Counted from the stretch's first letter, positions 15,965 to 24,583 are shown. The stretch is DNA of 64,000 nucleotides from an uncultured Pseudomonas sp. (GCA_943912755.1 CALTWF010000014.1:10743-74742), one strand, 5' to 3'. Notes: generated by a model from the letters alone, not told the origin. Numbers and translations are program-made.

Positions 15965-17444
15965 TTGCGGGGCTCGCGGGTTCGCTGCAGACACGGTTGC
16001 GCCCGCTCTGCTTGGCGCGATACAGCGCCTGGTCGGCGCGGGCGATCAGGCTGCGCAGGGTATCGCTGTCGCTCAGCCCGGTCACGCCGATGCTGGTGGT
16101 CAGCGACAGGCGGGTCTCGTCGAACATGAATCCGCTCTGCTCGGTGTGCTGGCGGATCTTCTCCGCCACCCTATGGCCCTGGCCGGCGTCGGTGTCCTTG
16201 AGCAGCACGACGAACTCCTCGCCGCCCCAGCGGCAGAGGATGTCCGCCTGGCGCAGGCTGCCCTCGAGCAGGCGGGCGAACTGGCGCAGCACTTCGTCGC
16301 CGGCGAGGTGGCCGTGGCTGTCGTTGAGTTCCTTGAAATGATCGAGGTCGATCAGCAGCGCAGTCAGCGGCAGGGAGCCGCGCCGGGCTTCGAGCAAGGC
16401 CTGGGCGGCGAGCAGGTCGAAGGCGCGGCGGTTGTGCAGGTGGGTCAGGCTGTCGAGGGTGGCCAGTTCCTGGATGCCGTCCTGGTGGCGGCGGATCATG
16501 GCGCTGATCATCGCCAGGACCACCGCCGAGATGATCGCGCAGATGGCCAGGTTCAGGTACAGCGACTGCTTGATGCCGTCGAGGCTGTCGCCGGCCGGCT
16601 TTTCCACGAACAGGTACCAGTTCAGCTCGGGAATGAAGCGCACATTGAGAAAGTGCAGTTGCTCGTCGCGCTGGTACTCGCGGCTGCCGGTGCTCGGCGT
16701 GGGCATGCGCGCCAGCAGGCCGGCCATTGACGGGATGCTCTGCAGGGTGGTGCCGGCACGGGCGCCGTCCGGGCCGCCGGACGAGCCGGTGAGGACGATC
16801 TGCCCGCGCGGATCGACGAAGTACACCGCGCGCTTGTAGCGCAATTGATAGGCATCGATCAGCTTGACCACCGCGTCCACCGTCAGGCCCACGCCGGCGG
16901 CGCCGATAAAGCGGTTCTGGTAGTCGAGCACCTTGTAGTTGATGAACACGGTCATGCGGTCCTTGTTGGCCATGTCCATGTCGACGTTGATTTCGTAGGG
17001 CGCCTGCATTTGCTTGACGCGGGCGTACCAGAGGTCGCGCTGGGTGGTGGGGTCGATCTTTTTCAGGATGCCCTTGGCCTGGTAATAGATGCTGCTGGCC
17101 TCGGACACGTAGAAGGCGGTGTAGGCGCGCTGCTGGCGTTCCACCTCGGCGAGGTAGCGGGTCATCTGCGCCGGGTCCTGTTCGCCGGCCAGGGTCCAGT
17201 CGCGCAGGAAGGTGTTCTGCGCCAGCATCGACGAAACCACGATGGGCCGCACCAGGTCCTTCTGGATTTCCGAATAGACGGTGTCGGACGTCAGCGGCAG
17301 CTCGGTATTGATGATGCCGTCGCGGATCGCCCCGCGGGAGGCGTAGTAGCTCAGCAGCGAGGTCGCGAGGAAGCCGCAGCCAAGCAACAGCAGTAATGTC
17401 AGCAGCAAGGACCGTTGTGAGAACAGGGCGGAACGAAGGGGCAT
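15957..17444 (-). CDS. Membrane diguanylate cyclase with Cache-type sensor
   Basis: The 495-aa enzyme makes cyclic di-GMP. It has a membrane span near residues 13-33, a periplasmic double-Cache-like sensor at about 40-285, a second span near 290-315, and a GGDEF domain at about 335-490. The active site is GGEEF (about 407-411). RQAD five residues before it is an intact RxxD inhibitory site, so product feedback is expected. No EAL domain is present. The ATG at 17444 is preferred to a TTG at 17468. Its stop overlaps the CWC gene, forming a three-gene run that ends with rsuA. The signal sensed is unknown. Confidence 0.9.
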   Translation of the reverse strand: MPLRSALFSQRSLLLTLLLLLGCGFLATSLLSYYASRGAIRDGIINTELPLTSDTVYSEIQKDLVRPIVVSSMLAQNTFLRDWTLAGEQDPAQMTRYLAEVERQQRAYTAFYVSEASSIYYQAKGILKKIDPTTQRDLWYARVKQMQAPYEINVDMDMANKDRMTVFINYKVLDYQNRFIGAAGVGLTVDAVVKLIDAYQLRYKRAVYFVDPRGQIVLTGSSGGPDGARAGTTLQSIPSMAGLLARMPTPSTGSREYQRDEQLHFLNVRFIPELNWYLFVEKPAGDSLDGIKQSLYLNLAICAIISAVVLAMISAMIRRHQDGIQELATLDSLTHLHNRRAFDLLAAQALLEARRGSLPLTALLIDLDHFKELNDSHGHLAGDEVLRQFARLLEGSLRQADILCRWGGEEFVVLLKDTDAGQGHRVAEKIRQHTEQSGFMFDETRLSLTTSIGVTGLSDSDTLRSLIARADQALYRAKQSGRNRVCSEPASPANA

Positions 17445-17656
17445 GACAATCCCGGGGCGGCGGCGCAATGCTGCTTATTCTAGAGGTGGCGGGGAAAAAT
17501 AACTGGACGTTTTTTGCGGATTTAGGATGGTTACAAAGTATTTCCAAATCGCACGGCACGTCTTTTTTGTTGTCACATTCCATGTCGATGAACGCTTGCC
17601 GATCGACGCCGACCAGCGCCGCTGGGAGTGGCAGTTTCGCGGTCCAGGAGGCCGCC

Positions 17657-18085
17657 ATGTATCGCCGACTTGCTCTGCTCGCCGTATTGGGTTCGCTGTT
17701 GACCGCTTGTGTGCCTTATGGAGGCGGTGGCTACTACCGAACCGACGTCTATTCCGTCGATCGTTATCCTGCCTACCGCTACGACCGAGGCTACTACGTG
17801 GTCCCGCCGCAGCCTCGCTACTACACGCCGGCGCCGCGTTACTACCGCCCGGCTCCCGTTCCCTACTACCGGCCGGCGCCACCGGTGCGTGGTGGCTGGG
17901 ATGCCCGCTACAACGGCCCGGGGCGCCCGGACAACCATGGATGGAACCGTGGTTGGGACCGTGACCATGACCGCAGTGACAACCGTGGCCACCGTGACAG
18001 CCGCGGCGACAATCGAGGTGACTGGCGCGACCGCCAGAATCGCCAGGGCGACCAGGACGACCGCGGTCGCGGCCGCTACCACTGA
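17657..18085 (+). CDS. Small tyrosine/proline/arginine-rich lipoprotein
   Basis: The 142-aa product starts MYRRLALLAVLGSLLTACVP, a lipoprotein signal with the lipobox LTAC, so the mature protein should be lipid-anchored. The middle is rich in Tyr-Pro (YYRPAPVPYYRPAPP). The tail is Asp/Arg/Gly-rich and low in complexity (DRDHDRSDNRGHRDSRGDNR). No known domain is seen. CAGGAG precedes the ATG. A hairpin at 18094 ends the transcript. Such short lipoproteins are common in pseudomonads; the function is unknown. Confidence 0.75.
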   Translation: MYRRLALLAVLGSLLTACVPYGGGGYYRTDVYSVDRYPAYRYDRGYYVVPPQPRYYTPAPRYYRPAPVPYYRPAPPVRGGWDARYNGPGRPDNHGWNRGWDRDHDRSDNRGHRDSRGDNRGDWRDRQNRQGDQDDRGRGRYH

Positions 18086-18093
18086 GTGACCTT

Positions 18094-18129
18094 CGACACC
18101 CCCTAGGCCAGGTCGGCCAGGGGGTGTCG
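18094..18129. terminator. Hairpin shared by two convergent genes
   Basis: CGACACCCCC and GGGGGTGTCG form a perfect 10-bp stem, with a GGCC/GGCC pair inside the loop region. No clear T run follows. It lies 9 bases after the lipoprotein stop and covers the last codons of the convergent enoyl-CoA hydratase-family gene. Confidence 0.6.
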
Positions 18130-19209
18130 TCCTTCCCACACCTTGCTGAAATGCGCTTCCACCACCGCCGCTGGCACCTGGGCCACATCCGTCCAGTGCC
18201 AGCGCGGCGCGTTGTCCTTGTCCAGCAGGCGCGCACGCACGCCCTCGCTGAACTCCGGGTGGCGGCAGCAGTTCAGGCTCATGGCGTATTCCATCTGCAA
18301 CACCTGGCCGAGGGACAGGTAGCGCGCGCGCTCCAGTTGCTGCCAGACCAGATGGGCGGTCAGCGGACAGCCCTTGAGCAAGGTCCCGGCGGCCTTGGCC
18401 AGCAGCACATCGGGCTGGTGCTCCAGCTGCGCGATGGCCCGCCAGGCGCAGGCCGGGTCGCTGACATCCAGCACCCGGTCGATCTGCTCCCGCCGCGGCA
18501 GCCACTGGGCCGGCGGCAGTTGCTCGCGGGCTTCCTGTTCCAGCGCCTTGAGCAGGCTGTTGAGCTGCATGGCGGTCTGTTCCTGCCAGTTGAGCTGGAG
18601 CAGGCCGTCGATCAGTTGCTCCTGCTGGTCGTCGCCCATGAAGCGATCGGCCAGGCCGAGGTCGAGGGCGTCGCGGGCATTCAGCGGCGCGCCGGTCAGG
18701 CCGAGGAACAGGCCCAGGCGCCCGGGCAGGCGCGACAGGAACCAGCCGGCGCCGACATCCGGATACAGGCCGATGCTGATCTCCGGCATCGCCAGCCGGC
18801 TCGACGGGGTGACGATACGCACCCCGGCCCCCTGCAACAGGCCCATGCCACCGCCGAGCACATGGCCGTGGCCCCAGCACAGCAGCGGTTTGGAATAGTG
18901 GTGCAACAGATAATCCAGGCGGTATTCGGCGGCGAAGAAGGTCGCCGCCAGCGGCGGCACTTCGCCGGGATGGGCGCGGCAGGCCTCGACCAGCTGGCGC
19001 ACTTCGCCGCCGGCGCAAAAGGCCTTGGCGCCATTGCCGCGCAGCAATACGCAGACCACCGCCGGGTCCTGCGCCCAGGCGCGCAGGTGGCTGCCCAGTT
19101 GCTCGATCATCGGCAGCGACAGGGCATTCAGGCTTGCCGGCGCATCCAGGGTGGCGATGGCCAGGCGCGCGCCATCGACACCGGTGAGAACTTCGAACTG
19201 CACAGCCAT
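18103..19209 (-). CDS. Enoyl-CoA hydratase / 3-hydroxyisobutyryl-CoA hydrolase family protein
   Basis: The 368-aa crotonase-fold protein contains NGAKAFCAGGEVRQLVEACR, GHGHVLGGGMGLLQGAGVRI (oxyanion-hole glycines) and MPEISIGLYPDVGAGWFLSR. The last motif is typical of the longer 3-hydroxyisobutyryl-CoA hydrolase subgroup of valine catabolism rather than of simple hydratases (about 260 aa). The C-terminal extension (about 260-368) supports this. The ATG at 19209 follows GAGG and is chosen over longer readings. It is divergent from ung. The real substrate is not known. Confidence 0.85.
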   Translation of the reverse strand: MAVQFEVLTGVDGARLAIATLDAPASLNALSLPMIEQLGSHLRAWAQDPAVVCVLLRGNGAKAFCAGGEVRQLVEACRAHPGEVPPLAATFFAAEYRLDYLLHHYSKPLLCWGHGHVLGGGMGLLQGAGVRIVTPSSRLAMPEISIGLYPDVGAGWFLSRLPGRLGLFLGLTGAPLNARDALDLGLADRFMGDDQQEQLIDGLLQLNWQEQTAMQLNSLLKALEQEAREQLPPAQWLPRREQIDRVLDVSDPACAWRAIAQLEHQPDVLLAKAAGTLLKGCPLTAHLVWQQLERARYLSLGQVLQMEYAMSLNCCRHPEFSEGVRARLLDKDNAPRWHWTDVAQVPAAVVEAHFSKVWEGRHPLADLA

Positions 19210-19338
19210 GGACGACCTCGCTCGGGTAGAGCCAACAAGTATGGTCGCTGCGCGGGATCGCGACGGTTGCCGGTCGGATCGATTGACAAGCGCGGACAGC
19301 TTTCCTAGTGTCCGCCCCATTGTTCAACGGATGGCCCC

Positions 19339-20031
19339 ATGACCGACGACGACCGCATCAAGCTCGAACCCAGCTGGAAAGAGGCCCTGCGCGCCGAATT
19401 CGACCAGCCCTACATGCACGAACTGCGCGAATTCCTGCGCCAGGAAAAGGCCGCCGGCAAGGAGATCTACCCGCCCGGCCCGCTGATCTTCAACGCGCTG
19501 AACACCACGCCGCTGGACCAGGTCAAGGTGGTGATCCTCGGCCAGGACCCGTACCACGGCCCCGGCCAGGCCCATGGCCTGTGCTTCTCGGTGCAGCCGG
19601 GGGTGCCGACGCCGCCGTCGCTGGTGAACATCTACAAGGAACTGCAGCGCGACCTCAACATCGAGATCCCGCGCCACGGCTACCTGCAATCCTGGGCCGA
19701 GCAGGGCGTGCTGCTGCTCAACACCACCATGACCGTCGAGCGCGCCAATGCGGCCTCCCACGCCAACAAGGGCTGGCAGTTCTTCACCGACCGGATCATC
19801 CAGGTGGTCAGCGAGCACCAGCCGAGCACGGTGTTCCTGCTCTGGGGCGCGCATGCCCAGAGCAAGCGCAAGCTGATCGATGCCAGCAAGCACCTGGTAC
19901 TGACTTCGGTGCACCCGTCGCCGCTGTCGGCCTATCGTGGTTTCCTCGGTTGCGGGCATTTCAGCCGTACCAACAAGTTTCTCGAACAGCACGGCATGGC
20001 GCCGATCGACTGGCAGGTTCCTGCCCTGTAA
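19339..20031 (+). CDS. ung: Uracil-DNA glycosylase
   Basis: The 230-aa base-excision repair enzyme removes uracil from DNA. The water-activating loop VVILGQDPYHGPGQAHGLCF holds the catalytic Asp (about residue 70). VFLLWGAHAQSK and the C-terminal HPSPLSAYRG are the uracil-recognition and DNA-intercalation motifs of family 1. The length matches E. coli Ung (229 aa). It is the last core gene before accessory locus A. Confidence 0.97.
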   Translation: MTDDDRIKLEPSWKEALRAEFDQPYMHELREFLRQEKAAGKEIYPPGPLIFNALNTTPLDQVKVVILGQDPYHGPGQAHGLCFSVQPGVPTPPSLVNIYKELQRDLNIEIPRHGYLQSWAEQGVLLLNTTMTVERANAASHANKGWQFFTDRIIQVVSEHQPSTVFLLWGAHAQSKRKLIDASKHLVLTSVHPSPLSAYRGFLGCGHFSRTNKFLEQHGMAPIDWQVPAL

Positions 20032-20039
20032 AGCAACGG

Positions 20040-20059
20040 GTACCTGATATTTTTGTCAG
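20040..20059 (+). promoter_or_regulatory. 20-bp conserved dyad element, copy 1
   Basis: The sequence is GTACCTGATATTTTTGTCAG. CTGATA and TGTCAG form an imperfect dyad around TTTT. It begins 9 bases after ung and lies 104 bases before the start of the first Ig-repeat gene. The same 20 bases recur exactly at 22109 and, with one change, at 43402, each upstream of a gene of the same repeat family. It is presumably a regulator binding site. Confidence 0.65.
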
Positions 20060-20105
20060 TTTCGCGTTTTCCTGATTAGGCATTGAATAACCCCCAAGGA
20101 TTTTC

Positions 20106-20143
20106 ACCTGTCGCCCCGCTTGTCGATGAGCGGGGCCACAGGT
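20106..20143 (+). promoter_or_regulatory. Stable leader hairpin directly before the ribosome site
   Basis: ACCTGTCGCCCCGCT and AGCGGGGCCACAGGT pair over 15 positions with one mismatch and an 8-base loop. No T run follows; instead GGGAGG, the ribosome binding site of the next gene, begins five bases later. It could be an RNA control element, or a weak terminator for ung. Confidence 0.6.
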
Positions 20144-20162
20144 CACTTGGGAGGGTTTACGC

Positions 20163-22103
20163 ATGTCTGGAAAAAACTGTTGTGCGGGTTGTGCGGCGCA
20201 GGAACGCTCATTCGATGCTCCTGTCGTCCTCGATGCCTTGCCACCTCTGCCGGGAGAAGACTCCTGGCTGGTCCCTGTCCCGTTCCAGGGCCGGCCGCTG
20301 CGCGTGGAGTTGACCGCGGCCTGGGAAGGGTACGAGGAGGACAACGCCAATACCTTCTATTTCGATGTTCAGCTGTTCATCAATGGCGATCAGCTGGTAG
20401 GCGTCGAACACCTCGTGCCTCCGTACGATGCCGCTGCGGACTTTCCGCTGAGCTTCGAGGTGCCGGTGGATGACTTCAACACTCACGGATTTGCGACGCT
20501 GCACTTTCGCGTGGAAGCCGATAGCGGCAACTTCTTTACCTCGGACACGGTCAGGATCGAGATCGACCATCGCGCGCCCAATGGCGACAACCCTGGTGCA
20601 CCGCTGATCTTCCCCGACGATGTGGTCAAGGAAGGCCTGACCGAGGCCCTGCTGGCGCAATACGGCGACCAGTTGCCGGTCGAAGTGCCGCGCTGGCCGG
20701 ACATGGAGCTGGAAGACAAGGTGCTGTTCTATTGGGGCACCCCCTTCGATGCCGAGCCGGTGGCGGTGCTGACCATCACTGCGGCACACCTGGTGCCCGG
20801 CACGCCCATCACCTTCGCCTACCCGGGCGACATCCTGCGGGAAAAGGGCAATGGCGAGCTGAATGGCTATTACGTGCTCTCCGATCGGGCCGGCAACCAG
20901 AACAATCGCTCGCCGGTGGTGCCGATCAACGTCATCGACCTGCCGGCGATCCCCGATGATTTCCCAGCGCCGGTAGTGCCGCTGGCCAGCGTCGACAAGC
21001 TGATCGATCTTGAGGACGCACGCACCGGCGTGATGGTGGAGATCGGTCCGATCATCGACGCCGCCGCCGGCGATATCCTGGAAACCTGGTGGAATGGCCG
21101 GCAACTGCCGAACATCACCCTGCCAGCCAATCCGCAATGGCCGCAAACCGTGGCGGTGGCTTGGGCAATCCTCTCGGCGGACGGCTTTGCCGGCCCGATG
21201 GCGACCAACGTGCAGTACCGCTGGCGGCGGGGCAACGCGCCAGGCAAGGACTCACCGATGATCAGCTTTACCGTGGATCTTTCGGTGGCCGGACCCAATC
21301 CGGAGGGCCCGGATCCGATCAACCCGAAACTCGATCTGCTGGTGGTCAAGGGATTGACGGGCGACAACGTCCTGGTCGGTCCCGATATAGGCAAGGATGC
21401 CCGGGTGGTGGTCGATCTCTACGCCAACCCGCGCGCCGGAGAGCTGCTGGAACTGCACTGGGGCGACCACCCGCAGGTCGCGGCGAGCTACCGGGTGCAG
21501 GCCGCTGACCAGCCGGGCCAGCCGATCGAGTTCCAGGTGCCCTGGAGCGTCATCGATTCGGTGGGTAGCAACCCGCAGTTGCCGATCTTTTATTGGGCCT
21601 CCAACGGGGTCAACCGCCAGCGCTCCCGTGACACCCTGGTACGGGTGGTGGTGCGTCAACTGGAGGGGCTCGAACCGGTGACCGTTCCCGATGCCAATAT
21701 CAACAACTACATCGCGTGTGAGCAGGAGCCCTGGAAGGGCATTCGCGTGAAGATCCCGGGCAATGCCGCGTTGCTGGAGGCAGGAGATCAGGTCGAGATG
21801 AGCTGGCAGCTTTCCCTCGGCGGAACCGGCGAGCAGCCCATCACCGAGCATGTGTACTTTCCGCCCCACACCTTGAGCGCTAGCGAGGCCGTGGAGGGGG
21901 TCATCGTGCTGATGGACCGCTTTACCGAACTGGTCCTGCCGATCCAGCGGCGAGATGGCTCGGCCAATATCAGCTACCGCGTGACCAAGCAGGACGGAAC
22001 CCCGGGGCTCGCGCCGATCAAGCGGCTGCGACTTGATATCACCGTTCCCGGTTGTTCGAGACCTTGCGACGGTTCGGGTATCTGCAATGACCCGCCGGAG
22101 TAA
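20163..22103 (+). CDS. Ig-like repeat protein, paralogue A1
   Basis: This 646-aa protein is of unknown function. It is built from about five beta-rich units of roughly 100-120 residues with Ig-like character: a PxxV-type start, a central xxxxW segment, and an end such as QYRWRR or PIFYWAS before the next linker. It opens MSGKNCCAGCAAQE with a CCxxC cluster and no signal peptide, and closes CSRPCDGSGICNDPPE with four Cys. The C-terminal block YIACEQEPWKGIRVKI aligns with INCNNEPWINGVNLRI in the next gene, so the two are paralogues of equal length. Adhesion or host contact is a guess from the fold. GGGAGG lies before the ATG. Confidence 0.75.
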   Translation: MSGKNCCAGCAAQERSFDAPVVLDALPPLPGEDSWLVPVPFQGRPLRVELTAAWEGYEEDNANTFYFDVQLFINGDQLVGVEHLVPPYDAAADFPLSFEVPVDDFNTHGFATLHFRVEADSGNFFTSDTVRIEIDHRAPNGDNPGAPLIFPDDVVKEGLTEALLAQYGDQLPVEVPRWPDMELEDKVLFYWGTPFDAEPVAVLTITAAHLVPGTPITFAYPGDILREKGNGELNGYYVLSDRAGNQNNRSPVVPINVIDLPAIPDDFPAPVVPLASVDKLIDLEDARTGVMVEIGPIIDAAAGDILETWWNGRQLPNITLPANPQWPQTVAVAWAILSADGFAGPMATNVQYRWRRGNAPGKDSPMISFTVDLSVAGPNPEGPDPINPKLDLLVVKGLTGDNVLVGPDIGKDARVVVDLYANPRAGELLELHWGDHPQVAASYRVQAADQPGQPIEFQVPWSVIDSVGSNPQLPIFYWASNGVNRQRSRDTLVRVVVRQLEGLEPVTVPDANINNYIACEQEPWKGIRVKIPGNAALLEAGDQVEMSWQLSLGGTGEQPITEHVYFPPHTLSASEAVEGVIVLMDRFTELVLPIQRRDGSANISYRVTKQDGTPGLAPIKRLRLDITVPGCSRPCDGSGICNDPPE

Positions 22104-22428
22104 TGAAGGTACCTGATATTTTTGTCAGGTGCGCAATTGCGAAAAATGGAATTTACTAACACACAACAACTTCATGCATTGGATTCAGTAGTAACTCCAC
22201 CAGGTTTCTGCGCGAGGCGGTGCGTATGAATATTGTCGATGACAAGTTCCGGGCAGGTTCGCCAGGCAGCAGAGAGAGTTCGTCCGGTAGTTTGTGGGCG
22301 GTCTGTTCAAATATTTCTGGGCAGCAAGGTCGTAAACAGAAAGTGCAACGGGAGGTGGTTTTTCCCGGGACGGTCTTTTTCATCAGATAAAAGGCCAGTT
22401 ATCAATATTCAAGCAAGGAGTCTCGATC
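22104..22428 (+). other. Intergenic leader between the paralogues
   Basis: This 325-base gap holds the second copy of the conserved 20-bp element right after the stop of the first paralogue. AT-richer DNA follows, and then the ribosome site AAGGAG eight bases before the GTG start at 22429. No hairpin like the one at 20106 and no believable gene were seen. The long gap plus its own element suggests the second gene has a separate promoter. Confidence 0.6.
22109..22128 (+). promoter_or_regulatory. 20-bp conserved dyad element, copy 2
   Basis: GTACCTGATATTTTTGTCAG is identical in all 20 positions to the copy at 20040. It begins 6 bases after the stop of the first paralogue and ends 301 bases before the start of the second. 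Confidence 0.65.
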
Positions 22429-24369
22429 GTGAACGATATCGAGAAACTGTCTCCAGACGTCAAGAAAGCTTTGACATTGCAACTCAAGCAGGAGCGCAGC
22501 CGCGAGGCTCACAGGCTCTGGCTTGAACAGCGCGCTGTGCAACTGGGTGTGTCAGTCGACCAGGTGCGCACCCTTAATCCGTTGGTCCCGGTCAATACCC
22601 TGCCCGATGTCGGCGATGACCAGGACAGTCTGCTGGCGCGCGACCAGTGGCCCGTGGGGATCACTTTCACGGTGTCTCCCTGGGAGGACATGGACCTGGA
22701 GGGCGAGTTCGATCTGTACTTCGAGATCGATGGCGTGGCTGACACGAGACCTCCCGGTTTAACCGTGCTGGCTAATTTCGCACCCTTCGATCACACCGTG
22801 GATATCGGCGATGCCGTAACGGATCACGGTGTCCATAGCGTCAGGTGGTGGACCAAAGGTGGCGACAGTGGAAACGTCCAGGAAGGGCCTCCGATGGAGT
22901 TCTTCATCGATGTCCTCAACCCCAATCTGCAGCAGGAGCCGGATCCGATCCTGCTGCCCAATGACCTGCCCAACGGAGATATCACCCAGGACTACCTGGA
23001 CCAGCACGGTGGTGTCACCTTCACCTTGCCGCCTTTCGCCGACCCGCGAGTGGGCGACAAGTACTCGTTGTTCATCAACGACGTGGAGATCCTGGCCGAC
23101 CTGGATGCTGTCGCCCCTTACGACGTGGTGGTGGACAAGTCGGTGTTCGCCACCTTGCCGGAAGGCTACATGACGCTGACCTACCACATCATCGACCGTT
23201 GCGGTAACCGTACCGACCGCTCGGCGCCGGAGAAGGTCATTCTGGTCAAGTTGCCTGCGCCGGTTGTCAGGGCGCCGATTGTCCCGGAAGGCGTGCTTAT
23301 TACACTGGCGGATGCCCGTGACGGGGTCGAAGTGCTGCATGACTACGACACTGCCATTCAGGATGACTGGAACACGATTGACTGGCACGGAACAGAATAT
23401 GATTCCTATAGGCTTCCTGTAGTCTCGCTCCTTGTGCCGTTCAAGGATATCAAGTCTCATGGCGACTTTTATAAAGCCACCATCACTCATCAGATCAACC
23501 GCAACGGGAAAGTCTATCCTGCACCACCCACCATCGTTGACGTGGACCTGACCTTCGTCGGCCCGGAGAACCCGGACGAGCCGGAACTCATCAATCCGGA
23601 TCTCGATCCGCTGACCCTGGAAAGCTCCACCCAGCTGGTCAACGAAATCGCACCGCCGGACAAAAACAACGACGCGACCATTACCCTGCCGCTGTATTCG
23701 CCGGTCAATGTGGGCGAAGTGGTCGAGGTCTTCTATGGTGCCCAGTCCGTACGGGCAGTGACGCTCACCCAGACCGAGATTGACGCAGACGAGGTCAGCG
23801 TGACGCTGACGTGGGCGATGATCGACGCAGTGGGTAACGGCACCATCGATGCCTACTACCTGATCTACGCAGCGAGCAAACCGGAAAACGCCCAGCAGTC
23901 GCCGGTCACGCCCATCCTGGTGACCGTGCATAATCTGCCGGCCCTGCCGGTTCTTGACTTCCCCGACCGGGACGTGTCGAAGAACATCATCAACTGCAAT
24001 AACGAGCCCTGGATAAACGGTGTCAATCTCAGGATCGACTACGCCTTCGAGGAAGATGACGAGATCATTTTCAACTGGGTACTGGATCCCACCTACCTGG
24101 CCCCGGATGACACCACCGTGCCGACCACGCCACTGGAACCGAGTCGCAGGGAGTTCCGTGACCGGATCTCGCTGAGCGAGGCCGATCTCGGGTGGATGAT
24201 CTACAACGTGCCCTGGGGCGAGCACGTGTCCATGCTGACCGAGGGCACCATCGTGGTGCAGTGGAGCCTTAAGCGTGGTGAGATCACAGGCGTTTCGCCA
24301 CTGCACTTCGTGCGTTACAACCGCCACAGACCCAGCTCAGGTCGGCCGGTATGTCCGGATGACGATTGA
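22429..24369 (+). CDS. Ig-like repeat protein, paralogue A2
   Basis: The 646-aa protein has the same length as paralogue A1 and shares landmarks with it. VDLTFVGPENPDEPELINPD here corresponds to VDLSVAGPNPEGPDPINPK there, and INCNNEPW to IACEQEPW. The first 30 residues (NDIEKLSPDVKKALTLQLKQ...) are charged and probably helical; there is no signal peptide and no membrane span. Ig-like beta units follow from about residue 70. It starts with GTG eight bases after AAGGAG. Parts near 23330-23520 are less GC-rich than the neighbouring core genes, in keeping with acquired DNA. Function and location are unknown. Confidence 0.75.
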   Translation: MNDIEKLSPDVKKALTLQLKQERSREAHRLWLEQRAVQLGVSVDQVRTLNPLVPVNTLPDVGDDQDSLLARDQWPVGITFTVSPWEDMDLEGEFDLYFEIDGVADTRPPGLTVLANFAPFDHTVDIGDAVTDHGVHSVRWWTKGGDSGNVQEGPPMEFFIDVLNPNLQQEPDPILLPNDLPNGDITQDYLDQHGGVTFTLPPFADPRVGDKYSLFINDVEILADLDAVAPYDVVVDKSVFATLPEGYMTLTYHIIDRCGNRTDRSAPEKVILVKLPAPVVRAPIVPEGVLITLADARDGVEVLHDYDTAIQDDWNTIDWHGTEYDSYRLPVVSLLVPFKDIKSHGDFYKATITHQINRNGKVYPAPPTIVDVDLTFVGPENPDEPELINPDLDPLTLESSTQLVNEIAPPDKNNDATITLPLYSPVNVGEVVEVFYGAQSVRAVTLTQTEIDADEVSVTLTWAMIDAVGNGTIDAYYLIYAASKPENAQQSPVTPILVTVHNLPALPVLDFPDRDVSKNIINCNNEPWINGVNLRIDYAFEEDDEIIFNWVLDPTYLAPDDTTVPTTPLEPSRREFRDRISLSEADLGWMIYNVPWGEHVSMLTEGTIVVQWSLKRGEITGVSPLHFVRYNRHRPSSGRPVCPDDD

Positions 24370-24377
24370 GTGAGAGG

Positions 24378-24407
24378 AATGACCCGGAACCTGTGTTCCG
24401 GGTCATT
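24378..24407 (+). terminator. Hairpin after the second Ig-repeat gene
   Basis: AATGACCCGGAAC and GTTCCGGGTCATT are a perfect 13-bp stem with loop CTGT, starting 9 bases after the stop. No T run follows, so it may end the transcript only partly or protect the 3' end. Confidence 0.65.
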
Positions 24408-24463
24408 GCCAAGGGGATGCCAGCCTTCGCAGATGCTTATTCTTACTGGCTCTGTGGAATATT

Positions 24464-24482
24464 CCTACAGACCTTCTGTAGG
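24464..24482. promoter_or_regulatory. Inverted repeat upstream of the autotransporter gene
   Basis: CCTACAGA and TCTGTAGG are perfect 8-base inverted arms around CCT. It lies about 100 bases before the autotransporter start, in AT-richer DNA. An operator is possible; nothing identifies the protein. Confidence 0.4.
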
Positions 24483-24583
24483 CCAATCAATAGTCTACGT
24501 TTCCGAAAAAATGGATGTCGCCTCGGAAGTTCTCGTCCGCTGTTCGATGAGGTTTTCAGATAATCAACGTAGGTAATTATTTT

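Noticed and set aside
20040..20059. The 20-bp element read as a LexA box (CTG-N10-CAG spacing)
   Set aside because: The spacing fits, but LexA sites read CTGT...ACAG with alternating TA; here it is CTGA...TCAG with T runs, and the downstream genes are not SOS genes.
20053..20081. TTGTCA in the element as a sigma-70 -35 box
   Set aside because: At 17 bases downstream the three copies have TTAGGC, AATGGA and CTTGGC, none of which is a usable or shared -10 box.
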